Of a stretch of 64,000 nucleotides of DNA, positions 27,403 to 36,479 are shown piece by piece; position 1 is the stretch's first letter, and each line of letters opens with the position of its first letter. This DNA is from Synechocystis sp. PCC 7509 (GTDB taxonomy: Bacteria; Cyanobacteriota; Cyanobacteriia; Cyanobacteriales; Chroococcidiopsidaceae), in contig NZ_ALVU02000001.1 in NCBI RefSeq assembly GCF_000332075.2, forward strand, positions 3,422,324 through 3,486,323, in the 5' to 3' direction. The notes below the pieces were generated by a model that saw nothing but the letters and a program-made list of their open reading frames with translations, did no database searches and was not told where the DNA came from. Made by a program: the position numbers and the translations under genes.

Positions 27403-27816
27403 CTAATCGATCGCATAAGTCAGCCAGGTAAAAACACCATTTTTAGCCACTTTCGGCAATGCCAAACGCCAAGTTTTACCTTCTTTTTGGCGCTGCAAAT
27501 AAAGATCGAAGGGGTTTTTCTGTTGGCTTATTTTTTTTGAAAACTTAGACGCAGGAATACTCCCGCGCTCAAGTTTCCGCTCAATTGTAAAGTCATAAGT
27601 ACCTTGGATTCGATAACCTGTTAATTTGTCAATGCTTAATGGCTGCTTTTGGGTAATATTTACTTGGGAAATGTCCAATTTACTAACGTTTTGCTGTAAC
27701 TGCTGTTGAAGTTGCCGAGTTTGCAAAGCGATCGCATTAGTTACTATTTCTCTGTTTGGTTCTCCGCTAATACAACCTGTCAGCAATAACACTAAAACTA
27801 AAATTAACCGCCACAT
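27403..27816 (-). CDS. hypothetical lipoprotein
   Basis: A 137-residue protein with a short hydrophobic N-terminus (MWRLILVLVLLLTGC) that ends in a lipobox with Cys15, so it is probably lipid-anchored after signal peptidase II cleavage. The rest is rich in Gln and Lys with beta-strand patterns such as GYRIQGTYDFTIERKL. I do not recognise a family. It lies 25 bases upstream of wecB on the same strand and could be co-transcribed with it. Confidence 0.7.
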   Translation of the reverse strand: MWRLILVLVLLLTGCISGEPNREIVTNAIALQTRQLQQQLQQNVSKLDISQVNITQKQPLSIDKLTGYRIQGTYDFTIERKLERGSIPASKFSKKISQQKNPFDLYLQRQKEGKTWRLALPKVAKNGVFTWLTYAID

Positions 27817-27878
27817 AACTACTTTTATTGCAAGTTTCCAGCGTTAGTATAAGCTTGAGAACCCAAATAATCCTATCT

Positions 27879-28460
27879 ATGTCCTCAATTAGTCACGCAC
27901 TCAAAGAATGGGCGATCGCCATTAATGCCTTAGAACAAGGTAAAACAATTATGTTGCTGCGTAAAGGCGGCATCAAAGAAAGCAATGGTAAATTTGTTGT
28001 CCCGCGCGATCGCATTCTCCTTTATCCCACTTACGAACATCAACAACCAGCACTTTTAAAACCTGAGTATCAAAGCAGTGTTACCCCCGTAGCTTCCGGC
28101 TGGCATCCTCAGCAAGTTACTATATCTAGCTGGGCAGAAATTACCGATGTTTTGCCTGTCAGTGAAGAAAATACAGTAAAAGCGCTTTTACCTTTCCATG
28201 TCTGGAACGAAGAATTTATCACAACTCGCTTAAAATGGAAACCGCGCCAACCTATCTACATTCTGTTACTACGCACTTACAAGCTACCAGTACCCCAAGT
28301 TATCGATTATCGTACTGAATACGGCGGTTGCACGTCTTGGGTCGATCTAGGTTTGGGTATTGATTGCGATCGCACTTCCCCAGTTTTGCTAGATGATACT
28401 TATAAACATTTAACTACCGAAATTCGTCAGATAATCGGCAGTAACTTAACTTTTGCTTAA
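27879..28460 (+). CDS. DUF1802 family protein
   Basis: A 193-residue protein that begins MSSISHALKEWAIAINALEQGKTIMLLRKGGI, a strong match to the DUF1802 family as I remember it. Other conserved parts are FVVPRDRILLYPTYEHQ and YGGCTSWVDLG. Function is unknown. The ATG at 27879 fits family starts better than the TTG at 27828. It is divergent from the lipoprotein gene. Confidence 0.8.
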   Translation: MSSISHALKEWAIAINALEQGKTIMLLRKGGIKESNGKFVVPRDRILLYPTYEHQQPALLKPEYQSSVTPVASGWHPQQVTISSWAEITDVLPVSEENTVKALLPFHVWNEEFITTRLKWKPRQPIYILLLRTYKLPVPQVIDYRTEYGGCTSWVDLGLGIDCDRTSPVLLDDTYKHLTTEIRQIIGSNLTFA

Positions 28461-28510
28461 ATATTTTATATCAATCCTAAATAGACTTCTTGCGTAAATA
28501 ATTTTTTGCC

Positions 28511-28576
28511 CCCCTAACCCCCCAATTCTGGGGGGAGACAGAGTTTGAAATCCCCCAAAGTTGGGGGATTTAGGGG
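28511..28576. repeat. folded palindromic repeat (three-way structure)
   Basis: An outer stem cccctaa/ttagggg encloses two perfect hairpins: cccccc-aattct-gggggg at 28518-28535 and aatccccca-aagt-tgggggatt at 28549-28570. Sequences of this kind are scattered in many cyanobacterial genomes. It lies 50 bases after the DUF1802 gene, at the left edge of a decayed region. The remaining 28577-28777 holds nothing that I recognise. Confidence 0.75.
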
Positions 28577-28777
28577 ACGATCTTAAGATTCATTCAAGAG
28601 GTCTAATAGACGGCGTTTGAGTAGCAAGTGTGACAAAAACCACTCTAAGAGCTTTTAGCCAAGTTAAGTCAACGAGCGCGCGTGGGCTTTCACCGGTGCG
28701 AGATCGCACTTGAAATTTTTAGACCGCCTGTATAATTAGTAATTCTATACTTATTAAAACTTTGCTATGACAGAGTT

Positions 28778-28882
28778 TCAGGCAAAACATTTTTTTTCTC
28801 CGTTGCTACTCCAACCCCATTTCAGGCTTTGCAGTTGGGCAATTAAGGCTGATTCTAGTTCGGCTTCGATTTGAGTAGTCAT
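28778..28882 (-). pseudogene. probable N-terminal remnant of a type I restriction HsdR subunit
   Basis: A 34-codon frame starts with MTTQIEAELESALIAQLQ and then SLKWGWSSNGEKK before a stop. The opening resembles the start of HsdR restriction subunits (acidic Glu-x-Glu-Leu-Glu, then LIAQLQ.LG). After about 25 residues the likeness ends, and no other hsd gene is near. I regard it as a truncated relic; the assignment rests on a short stretch and could be chance. Confidence 0.4.
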
Positions 28883-28891
28883 AGATGAATG

Positions 28892-29134
28892 CTAGGTAAC
28901 TGTTTGAATGTCAGTTTTAGAAAAATCGTCGCCTTTAAACAATAATGACTGATTGAGATATTTGGCGATCGCATAACTACAACAATCACCCCACAGTCCG
29001 CTCGGACTCTGCTCATAGCCCAATATCTCATCGGGAGTCCGCTCGTCAATTACTGGTAAACTTTCACACCTTTTAATAATTTGTTGAATGGCTGAAAATT
29101 TTTGGGATTTTTTGAATTCCGACTTGCTTATCAT
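28892..29134 (-). pseudogene. vapB-vapC deletion fusion (toxin-antitoxin remnant)
   Basis: An 80-residue frame joins two halves of different proteins. Residues 1-50 (IQQIIKRCESLPVIDERTPDEILGYEQ) match the C-terminal half of VapB-type antitoxins. Residues 51-80 (GDCCSYAIAK, then LLFKGDDFSKTDI) match the last 30 residues of VapC PIN-domain toxins. The antitoxin DNA-binding N-terminus and nearly all of the toxin, including its first catalytic Asp residues, are missing. One deletion spanning the gene boundary explains it. The product is unlikely to be a working toxin. Confidence 0.75.
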
Positions 29135-29222
29135 GAGAAAGGAGTATTTTGCACAAACGAGCTACTTCTACGCAAATTCTAATAAAGTTACTCTCGTTAC
29201 AAGTAATGGATAAAAGCTATAA

Positions 29223-29693
29223 ATGATTGAAACCTCTGGACAAACTCATCTAATTGCGGCGGTTGTCGTTGCTGCGAGCTTGATTGCACTTGCTTTTTTT
29301 GTGTGGGAAGGAATAACAATGGCTTCTCTGTACGATCGCGGTGTCAAGTTGTACCAAAAAAAAGACTATAAAAGTGCGGAGTCTGTTTTTGTCAACGTGC
29401 TTTCTAGACATCCTAGTAACGATATTGCTCGTCTGCTGTTAGGCGAATCGTTAATGGGGCAAAATAAAATAGAGGAGGCGGTGACTCAGTTTACAACGTT
29501 GATTGCTCGCGCTCCCAAAAATGCTGAGGCTCAAGTTAGATTAGCAACGGCTTTTATGAAGTTAGAAAAGTTACCAGAAGCAACGCTATCTCTAGAAAAA
29601 GCCCAAAATTTATTTAAGTCCCAACGCAACGAGCAAAAATCTGAGCAAATCGAGCAGTTATTGCAGAGCATTTCTGCTAATAAAAATATCTAA
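29223..29693 (+). CDS. membrane-anchored TPR protein
   Basis: A 156-residue protein with one N-terminal membrane helix near residues 10-30 (LIAAVVVAASLIALAFFVWEG). Tetratricopeptide-like repeats fill about 35-135 (LYDRGVKLYQKKDYKSAESVF, ARLLLGESLMGQNKIEEAV, AQVRLATAFMKLEKLPEA). TPR units usually mediate protein contacts; the partner is unknown. It stands 35 bases upstream of the YihY-type gene on the same strand. Confidence 0.75.
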   Translation: MIETSGQTHLIAAVVVAASLIALAFFVWEGITMASLYDRGVKLYQKKDYKSAESVFVNVLSRHPSNDIARLLLGESLMGQNKIEEAVTQFTTLIARAPKNAEAQVRLATAFMKLEKLPEATLSLEKAQNLFKSQRNEQKSEQIEQLLQSISANKNI

Positions 29694-29728
29694 ATATACT
29701 AATTTTTCCTTGGTACGCCTGCTAACTT

Positions 29729-30610
29729 ATGCGCGCAATTCGCTTTATTAGGTTTTTTTACTATTTGCGTTGGGCGACAATCATCAAAACTATTGCTCGT
29801 GTAGGCGAACGACGGCTACTAGGATTGTCTTCAGAAATTGCTTACAATGCAATGCTATCGTTATTTCCAGCTATTTTGGCTATCTTGACAGCGATCGGTT
29901 TATTTGAAGAATCGTTGCAATCATTTTTTCGAGATTTAGCCGTGCAAATTAGTAAAGTTGCCCCCGATGAAGCTTTAGTATTAATTCGGGATTTTGCCAG
30001 GCAAATTACCCAAACCAAAAATACAGGCTTATTTTCTCTGAGTTTTATTGTGGCAATTTGGGCAGCTAGTGGGGCATTAAGTGCGGCGATGAATGCTTTA
30101 GATCAAATTCATCAAATTCCTGCTAAACAGATACGTCCTTTTTGGAAAGCAAAAATTATCTCTATTGGCTTAACTATTGGCACAATTGGTTTGCTTGTAT
30201 TAGCTTCTTTTTTAGTTTTTATTAGCGATTGGTTGCTGAACTATTTTGTCCGTGAAAGTGGTTTTTACATCTTATTAGTTGTTTGGCAACTGCTGCGCTG
30301 GCCCTTGGCTTTAGCGATTGTTTCGGCGGCTTTTGCTTTTGTCTACCGTTATGGGCCAAGTGTTTGGGATGCTGGTACACCAATTATGCCCGGAGCTTTC
30401 TTAGCGGCGGTTTCTTGGGCGTTGGTATCTGGTTTATTTCGGCTGTATGCGTCCAATTTTGGCAACTACAATCAAGTGTATGGCGCAGTGGGAGCGGTAA
30501 TTGTTTTGATGCTGTGGCTGTATATGAGTGCTGTAGTGCTTTTAGTGGGCGATCAATTAAATGTTACCGTGGGCGAAGCCATGCGATCGCCAAAAATTTC
30601 CGCTTCCTAA
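29729..30610 (+). CDS. YihY/BrkB family membrane protein
   Basis: A 293-residue integral membrane protein of the YihY (BrkB) family with about six hydrophobic segments. Conserved parts include LSSEIAYNAMLSLFPAILAIL near 34-54, FSLSFIVAIWAASGALSAAM near 101-120 and NYNQVYGAVGAVIVLMLWLYM near 248-268. Members were once annotated as ribonuclease BN, a name no longer accepted. Exact function is unknown. It probably forms a unit with the TPR gene upstream and the DUF4112 gene 71 bases downstream. Confidence 0.9.
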   Translation: MRAIRFIRFFYYLRWATIIKTIARVGERRLLGLSSEIAYNAMLSLFPAILAILTAIGLFEESLQSFFRDLAVQISKVAPDEALVLIRDFARQITQTKNTGLFSLSFIVAIWAASGALSAAMNALDQIHQIPAKQIRPFWKAKIISIGLTIGTIGLLVLASFLVFISDWLLNYFVRESGFYILLVVWQLLRWPLALAIVSAAFAFVYRYGPSVWDAGTPIMPGAFLAAVSWALVSGLFRLYASNFGNYNQVYGAVGAVIVLMLWLYMSAVVLLVGDQLNVTVGEAMRSPKISAS

Positions 30611-30681
30611 ATCTAGCTGTAGCTAGAGCGCGATCGCCACTCAATTATATTTGCATAGATAAAGCGCGATAAATTAGGTCT

Positions 30682-31182
30682 ATGTCTCAACCTGTTCAAT
30701 TTGCCTCTATGGTTGCTCCCTCGAAACTTGCTACTCTCAACCGTTTGCGTAAGTTTAGCCGCTTGCTAGATAGTGCTATTGGCATTCCGGGGACAAAGTT
30801 TCGGTTTGGCTTAGATCCCATATTAGGACTAATCCCCGGTGCGGGAGACTTTTTAGGTACAGTCCTTTCAGCTTACTTAGTAATAGAAGCGGCGCGGCTA
30901 GGTTTACCCAAAGAAACGTTACTTAAAATGGTGTCTAACATCGTTTTAGAAAGTGCTGTAGGTACGCTTCCAGTAGTTGGGGATTTGTTCGATGTGGCTT
31001 GGAAAGCTAACACCAAAAACTTTGAATTAGTCGAAGCTCATCTCAATATTCCTCAAGCAGTTGAAAAGAAAAATCCCTGGTTTATTTTTCTCCTGATAGC
31101 TGGATTATTTATATTCAGCGTCGGTATCTTAGCGATTAGCTTTTTTACGCTCAAATTGTTGATTAGTGTCATAACTGGCTAA
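30682..31182 (+). CDS. DUF4112 family membrane protein
   Basis: A 166-residue protein. The core RLLDSAIGIPGTKFRFGLDPILGLIPGAGDFLGTVLSAYLVIEAARLG is characteristic of DUF4112. A membrane segment lies near residues 134-160 (FIFLLIAGLFIFSVGILAIS), and the Gly/Pro-rich first half may also touch the membrane. Function is unknown. It follows the YihY-type gene on the same strand. Confidence 0.85.
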   Translation: MSQPVQFASMVAPSKLATLNRLRKFSRLLDSAIGIPGTKFRFGLDPILGLIPGAGDFLGTVLSAYLVIEAARLGLPKETLLKMVSNIVLESAVGTLPVVGDLFDVAWKANTKNFELVEAHLNIPQAVEKKNPWFIFLLIAGLFIFSVGILAISFFTLKLLISVITG

Positions 31183-31226
31183 AAATATAAAATTGAAGTA
31201 AGCCCTTAAACCTTGCTTGCTTATAT

Positions 31227-32240
31227 ATGGAAACCAAAACCCAGTTACCAATTCCCCCACACTTCGATGCTCAAAAAGTAGGAGAAGTTTGGCGCGTACC
31301 TTACCTTGAAAGAGCAGAACAAGCTAGAGACTGGGCAAAAAAGTATAATATTAAGCCAGCTTTTGAGGACAAAGAGCGAACTTGTTTGCTATTAATCGAT
31401 GTGCAAAATACTTTTTGCATTCCTGGCTTTGAACTGTTTGTAGGCGGACAATCGGGAAATGGTGCTGTAGAGGATAATAAAAGGCTGTGTGAGTTTATTT
31501 ATCGCAATTTAGGGTCAATAAGCGCGATCGCACCTACCCTTGATACTCACACAGCAATGCAAATTTTTCACCCGATATTTTGGATAAATGCCGCCGGAAA
31601 TCACCCCACCCCTGCCGCTACCAATATCACGCCAGAAGATATCGAACAAGGAAAGTGGAAAGTCAACCCCGCCGTTGCCTATAGTTTAAAATCCGATTAC
31701 GAAACGCTGCAAAACCACGCCCTGCATTACGTCAAGCAATTAAGTCAAAATGGTAAATATCCATTAACCGTCTGGTTTTATCATTCTATGCTTGGTGGTA
31801 TTGGTCACGCTTTAGTTTCCGCCGTAGAAGAAGCTGTATTTTTCCATTGCATTGCTCGCGACAGCCAAACTCAGTTTGAAATCAAAGGTAATAATCCTTT
31901 AACAGAAAACTACTCAGTTTTGCGTCCTGAAGTGCTAGAAGGTGTAGGTGGAAAGCAACTAGCGCCAAAAAATACCCGCTTAATTGAACAATTACTAGCA
32001 TTTGATAAAGTAATTATTGCCGGACAAGCAAAAAGTCATTGTGTAGCTTGGACAATTGACGACTTACTAACAGAAATTAACCAAATAGATCCACTTCTGG
32101 CACAGAAGATATACATTTTGGAAGATTGTACAAGCCCTGTAGTAGTCCCCGGCGTTGTAGACTACACCGAACAAGCGGAGTCAGCCTTTGAAAAATTTGC
32201 TAAGGCGGGAATGCACTTAGTAAAATCAACCCAATTTTAA
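31227..32240 (+). CDS. isochorismatase-family cysteine hydrolase
   Basis: A 337-residue member of the isochorismatase/nicotinamidase fold, longer than the usual 180-220 residues. The catalytic Asp is D58 in LLIDVQNTF. The likely nucleophile is C272 in [12 protein letters not shown] histidine-rich segment ([10 protein letters not shown], 106-115) could bind a metal, as in nicotinamidases. The extra length lies in a long middle insert (about 120-240). The substrate is unknown. It stands alone between the DUF4112 and KdpD-like genes. Confidence 0.82.
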   Translation: METKTQLPIPPHFDAQKVGEVWRVPYLERAEQARDWAKKYNIKPAFEDKERTCLLLIDVQNTFCIPGFELFVGGQSGNGAVEDNKRLCEFIYRNLGSISAIAPTLDTHTAMQIFHPIFWINAAGNHPTPAATNITPEDIEQGKWKVNPAVAYSLKSDYETLQNHALHYVKQLSQNGKYPLTVWFYHSMLGGIGHALVSAVEEAVFFHCIARDSQTQFEIKGNNPLTENYSVLRPEVLEGVGGKQLAPKNTRLIEQLLAFDKVIIAGQAKSHCVAWTIDDLLTEINQIDPLLAQKIYILEDCTSPVVVPGVVDYTEQAESAFEKFAKAGMHLVKSTQF

Positions 32241-32310
32241 ACTTCCCTTGTCTTGCTAAGTCCAAAGGCAAAATAAAAATTATTACCAATTACCAATTAC
32301 CCATCCAGCA

Positions 32311-33312
32311 ATGACTTCTACAAACTCTTTTATTCGTTCAGCGCGTCGGGGTAAACATAAAATCTTTATTGGGATGGCTCCAGGGGTAGGCAAAACTTAC
32401 CGAATGCTTGAAGAAGCCAAAATGCTCAAACAAGAGGGAATTGATGTCGTTATTGGCTTGCTAGAGACTCACGGGCGCAAAGGAACGGCTCTTAAAGCCC
32501 TCGATTTAGAAATAATCCCCCGCAAACAAATTGAGCGCGGTGAATTGACACTAACCGAGATGGACACTCAAGCAATTATCGAGCGATCGCCTTCTTTAGT
32601 ATTAGTAGATGAATTAGCTCATACCAACGTCCCCGGTTCTCCCACAGAAAAACGCTACCAAGACGTGGAACTAATTTTAAATGCTGGTATTGATGTCTAT
32701 TCTACGGTGAATATTCAGCACCTAGAAAGCCTTAATGACCTAGTAGCTAGGATAACTGGGGTTGTAGTCCGCGAACGAGTCCCCGATCGCCTGTTGGAAG
32801 AAGCTGACGAAGTTGTTGTAATTGATGTTACCCCCGAAACTTTAATTGAGCGCCTCCAAGACGGTAAAATCTACGCGCCGCAAAAAATTCAACAGTCTTT
32901 ACAAAACTTTTTTCAACGCCGCAACCTAATTGCGCTGCGAGAATTAGCGCTACGGGAAGTCGCCGACAATGTAGAAGATGATGCCATTTCTTCCACTCCC
33001 GCCGGAAAATTTTGCAATATTCACGAACGAGTTTTAGTTTGTGTCTCCACTTATCCCAATTCTATGCAATTATTGCGCCGGGGAGCGAGAATAGCGGGCT
33101 ATATGAATGCGCCGCTTTATGCCTTGTATGTTGCCAATGAAGATCGCTTTCTTACCAAAGAAGAAAGCTTGCATATTGAGACTTGCGAGAAACTATGTCG
33201 AGAATTTGGCGGCGAATTTATCCATATTAAAGACCAAAATATTCCCAGTGCGATCGCTCAAGTTGCCCAAGAAAAACATATTACCCAAATTGTGATTGGC
33301 GAAAGTCAGTGA
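32311..33312 (+). CDS. KdpD N-terminal-type sensor fragment, prematurely terminated
   Basis: A 333-residue protein like the stand-alone KdpD-N proteins of cyanobacteria. Residues 14-230 form the KdpD domain, with KIFIGMAPGVGKTYRMLEEA and LVLVDELAHTNVPGS. A universal-stress-type domain begins near 242. The TGA at 33310 stops it right after IVIGESQ, inside the nucleotide-binding part. Reading through gives SRWKMLFQGSLTQQL, then LLRNIDLHIIATE, to a TAG at 33442, which is the expected end of this domain. The frame is otherwise open. No kdpABC genes are nearby. The product may be impaired. Confidence 0.85.
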   Translation: MTSTNSFIRSARRGKHKIFIGMAPGVGKTYRMLEEAKMLKQEGIDVVIGLLETHGRKGTALKALDLEIIPRKQIERGELTLTEMDTQAIIERSPSLVLVDELAHTNVPGSPTEKRYQDVELILNAGIDVYSTVNIQHLESLNDLVARITGVVVRERVPDRLLEEADEVVVIDVTPETLIERLQDGKIYAPQKIQQSLQNFFQRRNLIALRELALREVADNVEDDAISSTPAGKFCNIHERVLVCVSTYPNSMQLLRRGARIAGYMNAPLYALYVANEDRFLTKEESLHIETCEKLCREFGGEFIHIKDQNIPSAIAQVAQEKHITQIVIGESQ

Positions 33313-33444
33313 TCGCGGTGGAAAATGTTATTTCAAGGCTCTTTGACTCAACAATTGATGCGATTGCTGAGAAATATTGACTTGCACATCATCGCCACTG
33401 AAAAAATAACCGCCCCATCCTTATCGAAGGCAGAGCTTAAGTAG
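33310..33444 (+). other. in-frame 3' remainder of the KdpD-like gene beyond a premature stop
   Basis: The frame after the TGA stays open for 43 codons and encodes the conserved end of a UspA-like domain. The stop lies in GTGATCGC, one base from the HIP1 octamer GCGATCGC, which would restore Arg (CGA). A C-to-T change at 33310 is the simplest explanation. Confidence 0.7.
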
Positions 33445-33486
33445 GCGATCGGGTTTAAACTCTAAAAATAAAAAACTAACTTTATT

Positions 33487-34650
33487 ATGACCCGTGTAAT
33501 TGGTTTAATCAGTGGGACATCCGTAGATGGCATTGATGCAGCATTAGTAGACATAACAGGAACAGAATTAGACTTAAAAGTTGAGCTTTTAGTTGGGGAA
33601 ACCTATCCTTACCCAGAAAAATTGTCAGCGCAAATTTTGGCAGTTGGCGGCGGCAAAGAACTATCAATGGCAGAACTAGCAGTGCTTGACGACGAGATTG
33701 CTTGTAGCTTCGCCCAAGCTGCCCTAGATATTCAAAAGCATGGCGGCGCGTCACTAATTGGTTCTCACGGACAAACAGTCTATCATCGACCCCTTGACCC
33801 CACTACTCCTCATTCTTTAGCTTATAGCCTCCAACTCGGTAGGGGCGACTTAATTGCTCAACTTACGGGAATTCCAACTATCAGCAACTTTCGCGCCGGA
33901 GATATCGCCGCCGGGGGAGAAGGTGCGCCCTTAGTGCCAAAAGTAGACGCTTATCTTCTCAGTCATCCAGAAAAATCTACCTGCGTTCAAAATCTAGGCG
34001 GGATTGGAAACGTAGCTTACTTACCTCCTCGCAGCAATCCCCATTGGCTAGCAGAAATTCGCGGATGGGATACAGGCCCAGCAAATTCCCTAATTGACTT
34101 AGCCATGCAGCACTTAACCGATGGCGCTCAAGCTTACGATCGCCATGGGCTTTGGGCAACAAGCGGTAAGCCTTGCGATAAATTAGTAGAGCAGTGGCTG
34201 GGGCAAAATTTTTTTGGACAGTCACCACCAAAATCTACCGGGCGAGAGTTATTTGGTGCGTTATACCTCCAAGAATGTTTCGCGGATATGGAAGCTTACA
34301 AACTTAGTGCCGTCGATAAAATAGCTACTCTTGCCGAATTGACTGTTGCCTCAATCGTGCATAGCTACCATACTTTTTTACCTCAACTGCCGAATCGAGT
34401 TTTATTATGTGGTGGTGGTAGTAAAAATCTCTATATCACTAATCGGCTGCAAACCCTTCTACAAAGCTCCGCCGTAATAACTACCGATGAAGTAGGATTA
34501 AGTGCAGACTTTAAAGAAGCGATCGCCTTTGCTGTGTTAGCCTACTGGCGCAATCTGGGTATTGCTGGCAATTTACCCACCGTTACTGGTGCAAGACAAA
34601 AAATGCTCCTAGGAGATATTCATCAAATTTTTGACAATATTATTAGTTAG
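33487..34650 (+). CDS. anmK: anhydro-N-acetylmuramic acid kinase
   Basis: A 387-residue enzyme that phosphorylates and opens 1,6-anhydro-MurNAc during peptidoglycan recycling. The start [20 protein letters not shown] is diagnostic. Other family parts are [11 protein letters not shown] near 97-107, [26 protein letters not shown] near 137-162 and [12 protein letters not shown] near 173-184, with the ATP-site GWDTGPAN near 198-205. Length is standard. It stands alone between the KdpD-like gene and a protein kinase gene. Confidence 0.95.
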   Translation: MTRVIGLISGTSVDGIDAALVDITGTELDLKVELLVGETYPYPEKLSAQILAVGGGKELSMAELAVLDDEIACSFAQAALDIQKHGGASLIGSHGQTVYHRPLDPTTPHSLAYSLQLGRGDLIAQLTGIPTISNFRAGDIAAGGEGAPLVPKVDAYLLSHPEKSTCVQNLGGIGNVAYLPPRSNPHWLAEIRGWDTGPANSLIDLAMQHLTDGAQAYDRHGLWATSGKPCDKLVEQWLGQNFFGQSPPKSTGRELFGALYLQECFADMEAYKLSAVDKIATLAELTVASIVHSYHTFLPQLPNRVLLCGGGSKNLYITNRLQTLLQSSAVITTDEVGLSADFKEAIAFAVLAYWRNLGIAGNLPTVTGARQKMLLGDIHQIFDNIIS

Positions 34651-34756
34651 TACAGTAAAGAAAATGGGTATCCTAAGTTCGTCACTGCTTAATTGCTGTA
34701 AAAATTTAGCTCGTTGCTTACAAGCTCCCAATTGATTGAATAGTTACTCTCCTCCT

Positions 34757-36313
34757 ATGACAGATCCCAACATTGGTCGTTTATTAGCTAAACGCTATCA
34801 GCTTCAAAAATTAATCGGCACTGGAGCGATGGGGCAAGTTTATTGTGCCAATGATATTTTGTTGGGTGGCGTACCAGTAGCTGTCAAATTTCTCGCCCTG
34901 TCAATTCAAAACAAAAAAATTCGTGTCAAAGAGCGCTTTGAGACTGAAGCAAAAACTTGCGCCCTACTAGGACAAAAAAGCATCCATATCGTCCGCGTCA
35001 TGGATTACGGTGTAGACGAACATGACACTCCTTTTTATGTGATGGAATATTTGCAAGGCGAAAACCTCAATGATGCGGTTCGTTTGCAACCAGTTACTTT
35101 AGCTAGGTTTTTAAGTTTGGCGCGGCAAATCTGCTTGGGCTTACAATGCGCTCACCAAGGTATTTTGGTTGATGGGGCAATCTGTCCAATTATTCACCGG
35201 GATATTAAGCCTAGCAATATGCTTGTAGTCCAAGATCCAAGTTTTGGTGAATTGGTCAAAGTATTAGATTTTGGAATTGCTAAACTAATCCAGGGTGATA
35301 GCAACCAAACTAAATATTATTTGGGGACTCTAGCTTATTCTTCCCCGGAACAAATGGAAGGCAATGATATCGATCCGCGCTCTGACATCTATAGTCTGGG
35401 CGTGATGATGTTTGAAATGATTACAGGTAGTATGCCGTTTCAAGCAAATACCGAGTCCTTTGGCGGTTGGTACAAAGCTCATCACTTCCAAATTCCGCGT
35501 TCTTTTGCCTCTACTGGTACTAAATTAGTTATCCCCAAAGAGGTAGAAGATTTGGTACTTAGTTGTTTGGCTAAGTCTCCTGACGATCGCCCCCAAACTA
35601 TCGGGGAAATTCTTGAGGCGATCGTCGCTTTGGAACAAAAACAAAGTCTGGTAGTTGTATCTAATCCTTCACCACCCTTACCACTCCTTCAAGAGGAAAG
35701 TATTAACCGCTCTCTAACGATGGGAGTGCCATTTTTAGATCGATCTTTTTCTGACGATCCAGTTTTTCAACCTACAGCCTGGCCCAAAAATAAGCCGATC
35801 GCCGATATTGTTTTTCCCCAACCCATTCGCACTAAAGGCGAAATTATTTCGGCTCTTTGGGTGATGTTACCCCAACAGGAAATTCAAAAGCGCTTGCAGG
35901 GGACACGCTTTAATCAATTTTTGTTTATCAGCACTCCTCACCCAATGATGTTGTGGATTACAGCACTTTACAATGCCCAACACGGTGTTAAGTGGCTGGC
36001 TTATTATATGGACTTAAAAACTCGTCAAGGTCAAGAAATAACTAGATTATTAGGAGAATCTGGTTCTTACCGTTTGTTGCTATTTGCTAGGGAGTCCCCG
36101 GAGTGTGTTTGTAAGACTTTGTTAATGGCGATCGCGCCTTTGCAGCGCCAACAATTGCAACAGTGGGTGATGACTAGCCAAAATCTGGTTTCTGTTGCCG
36201 AGGCTCAAGTTAGTAAAAGTCTTCTCCGGCAAGAGTTTGAGAAGCTGAAACCGCAGATTTTAGCCAAGTTGCAACCTTCTGGTTTGGACTCGGTTTTTAA
36301 TGTAACTTTGTAG
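34757..36313 (+). CDS. serine/threonine protein kinase with uncharacterised C-terminal domain
   Basis: A 518-residue Hanks-type kinase. The glycine loop GTGAMG is at 21-26 and the ATP lysine at K44. The catalytic loop HRDIKPSN is at 147-154 and DFG at 171-173, followed by SSPEQM in the activation segment. All key residues are present, so it should be active. The region from about 300 on has no transmembrane helix and includes a unique part (about 360-518, LWVMLPQQEIQKRLQGTRF) that I do not recognise. I use the ATG at 34757 instead of a TTG at 34736. Confidence 0.88.
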   Translation: MTDPNIGRLLAKRYQLQKLIGTGAMGQVYCANDILLGGVPVAVKFLALSIQNKKIRVKERFETEAKTCALLGQKSIHIVRVMDYGVDEHDTPFYVMEYLQGENLNDAVRLQPVTLARFLSLARQICLGLQCAHQGILVDGAICPIIHRDIKPSNMLVVQDPSFGELVKVLDFGIAKLIQGDSNQTKYYLGTLAYSSPEQMEGNDIDPRSDIYSLGVMMFEMITGSMPFQANTESFGGWYKAHHFQIPRSFASTGTKLVIPKEVEDLVLSCLAKSPDDRPQTIGEILEAIVALEQKQSLVVVSNPSPPLPLLQEESINRSLTMGVPFLDRSFSDDPVFQPTAWPKNKPIADIVFPQPIRTKGEIISALWVMLPQQEIQKRLQGTRFNQFLFISTPHPMMLWITALYNAQHGVKWLAYYMDLKTRQGQEITRLLGESGSYRLLLFARESPECVCKTLLMAIAPLQRQQLQQWVMTSQNLVSVAEAQVSKSLLRQEFEKLKPQILAKLQPSGLDSVFNVTL

Positions 36314-36479
36314 CGCTATATTTTTGGCGTGACAATTATTATAGTTACCAGCTTAGAGGTTTTTTCCACCTTAATAGTTTTAAAGTAACGCCCCGACAGC
36401 CCCAGCCATTTTCTGCCCGCAGAATTCAGCTAGAGAAGGAGGTCGCCCTTAGTGGACTGTTAAAAAACATTAGCTGAAT

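Noticed and set aside
28892-29134. A working small toxin or antitoxin gene
   Set aside because: The frame lacks the VapB DNA-binding part and most of the VapC PIN domain, including the first catalytic residues.
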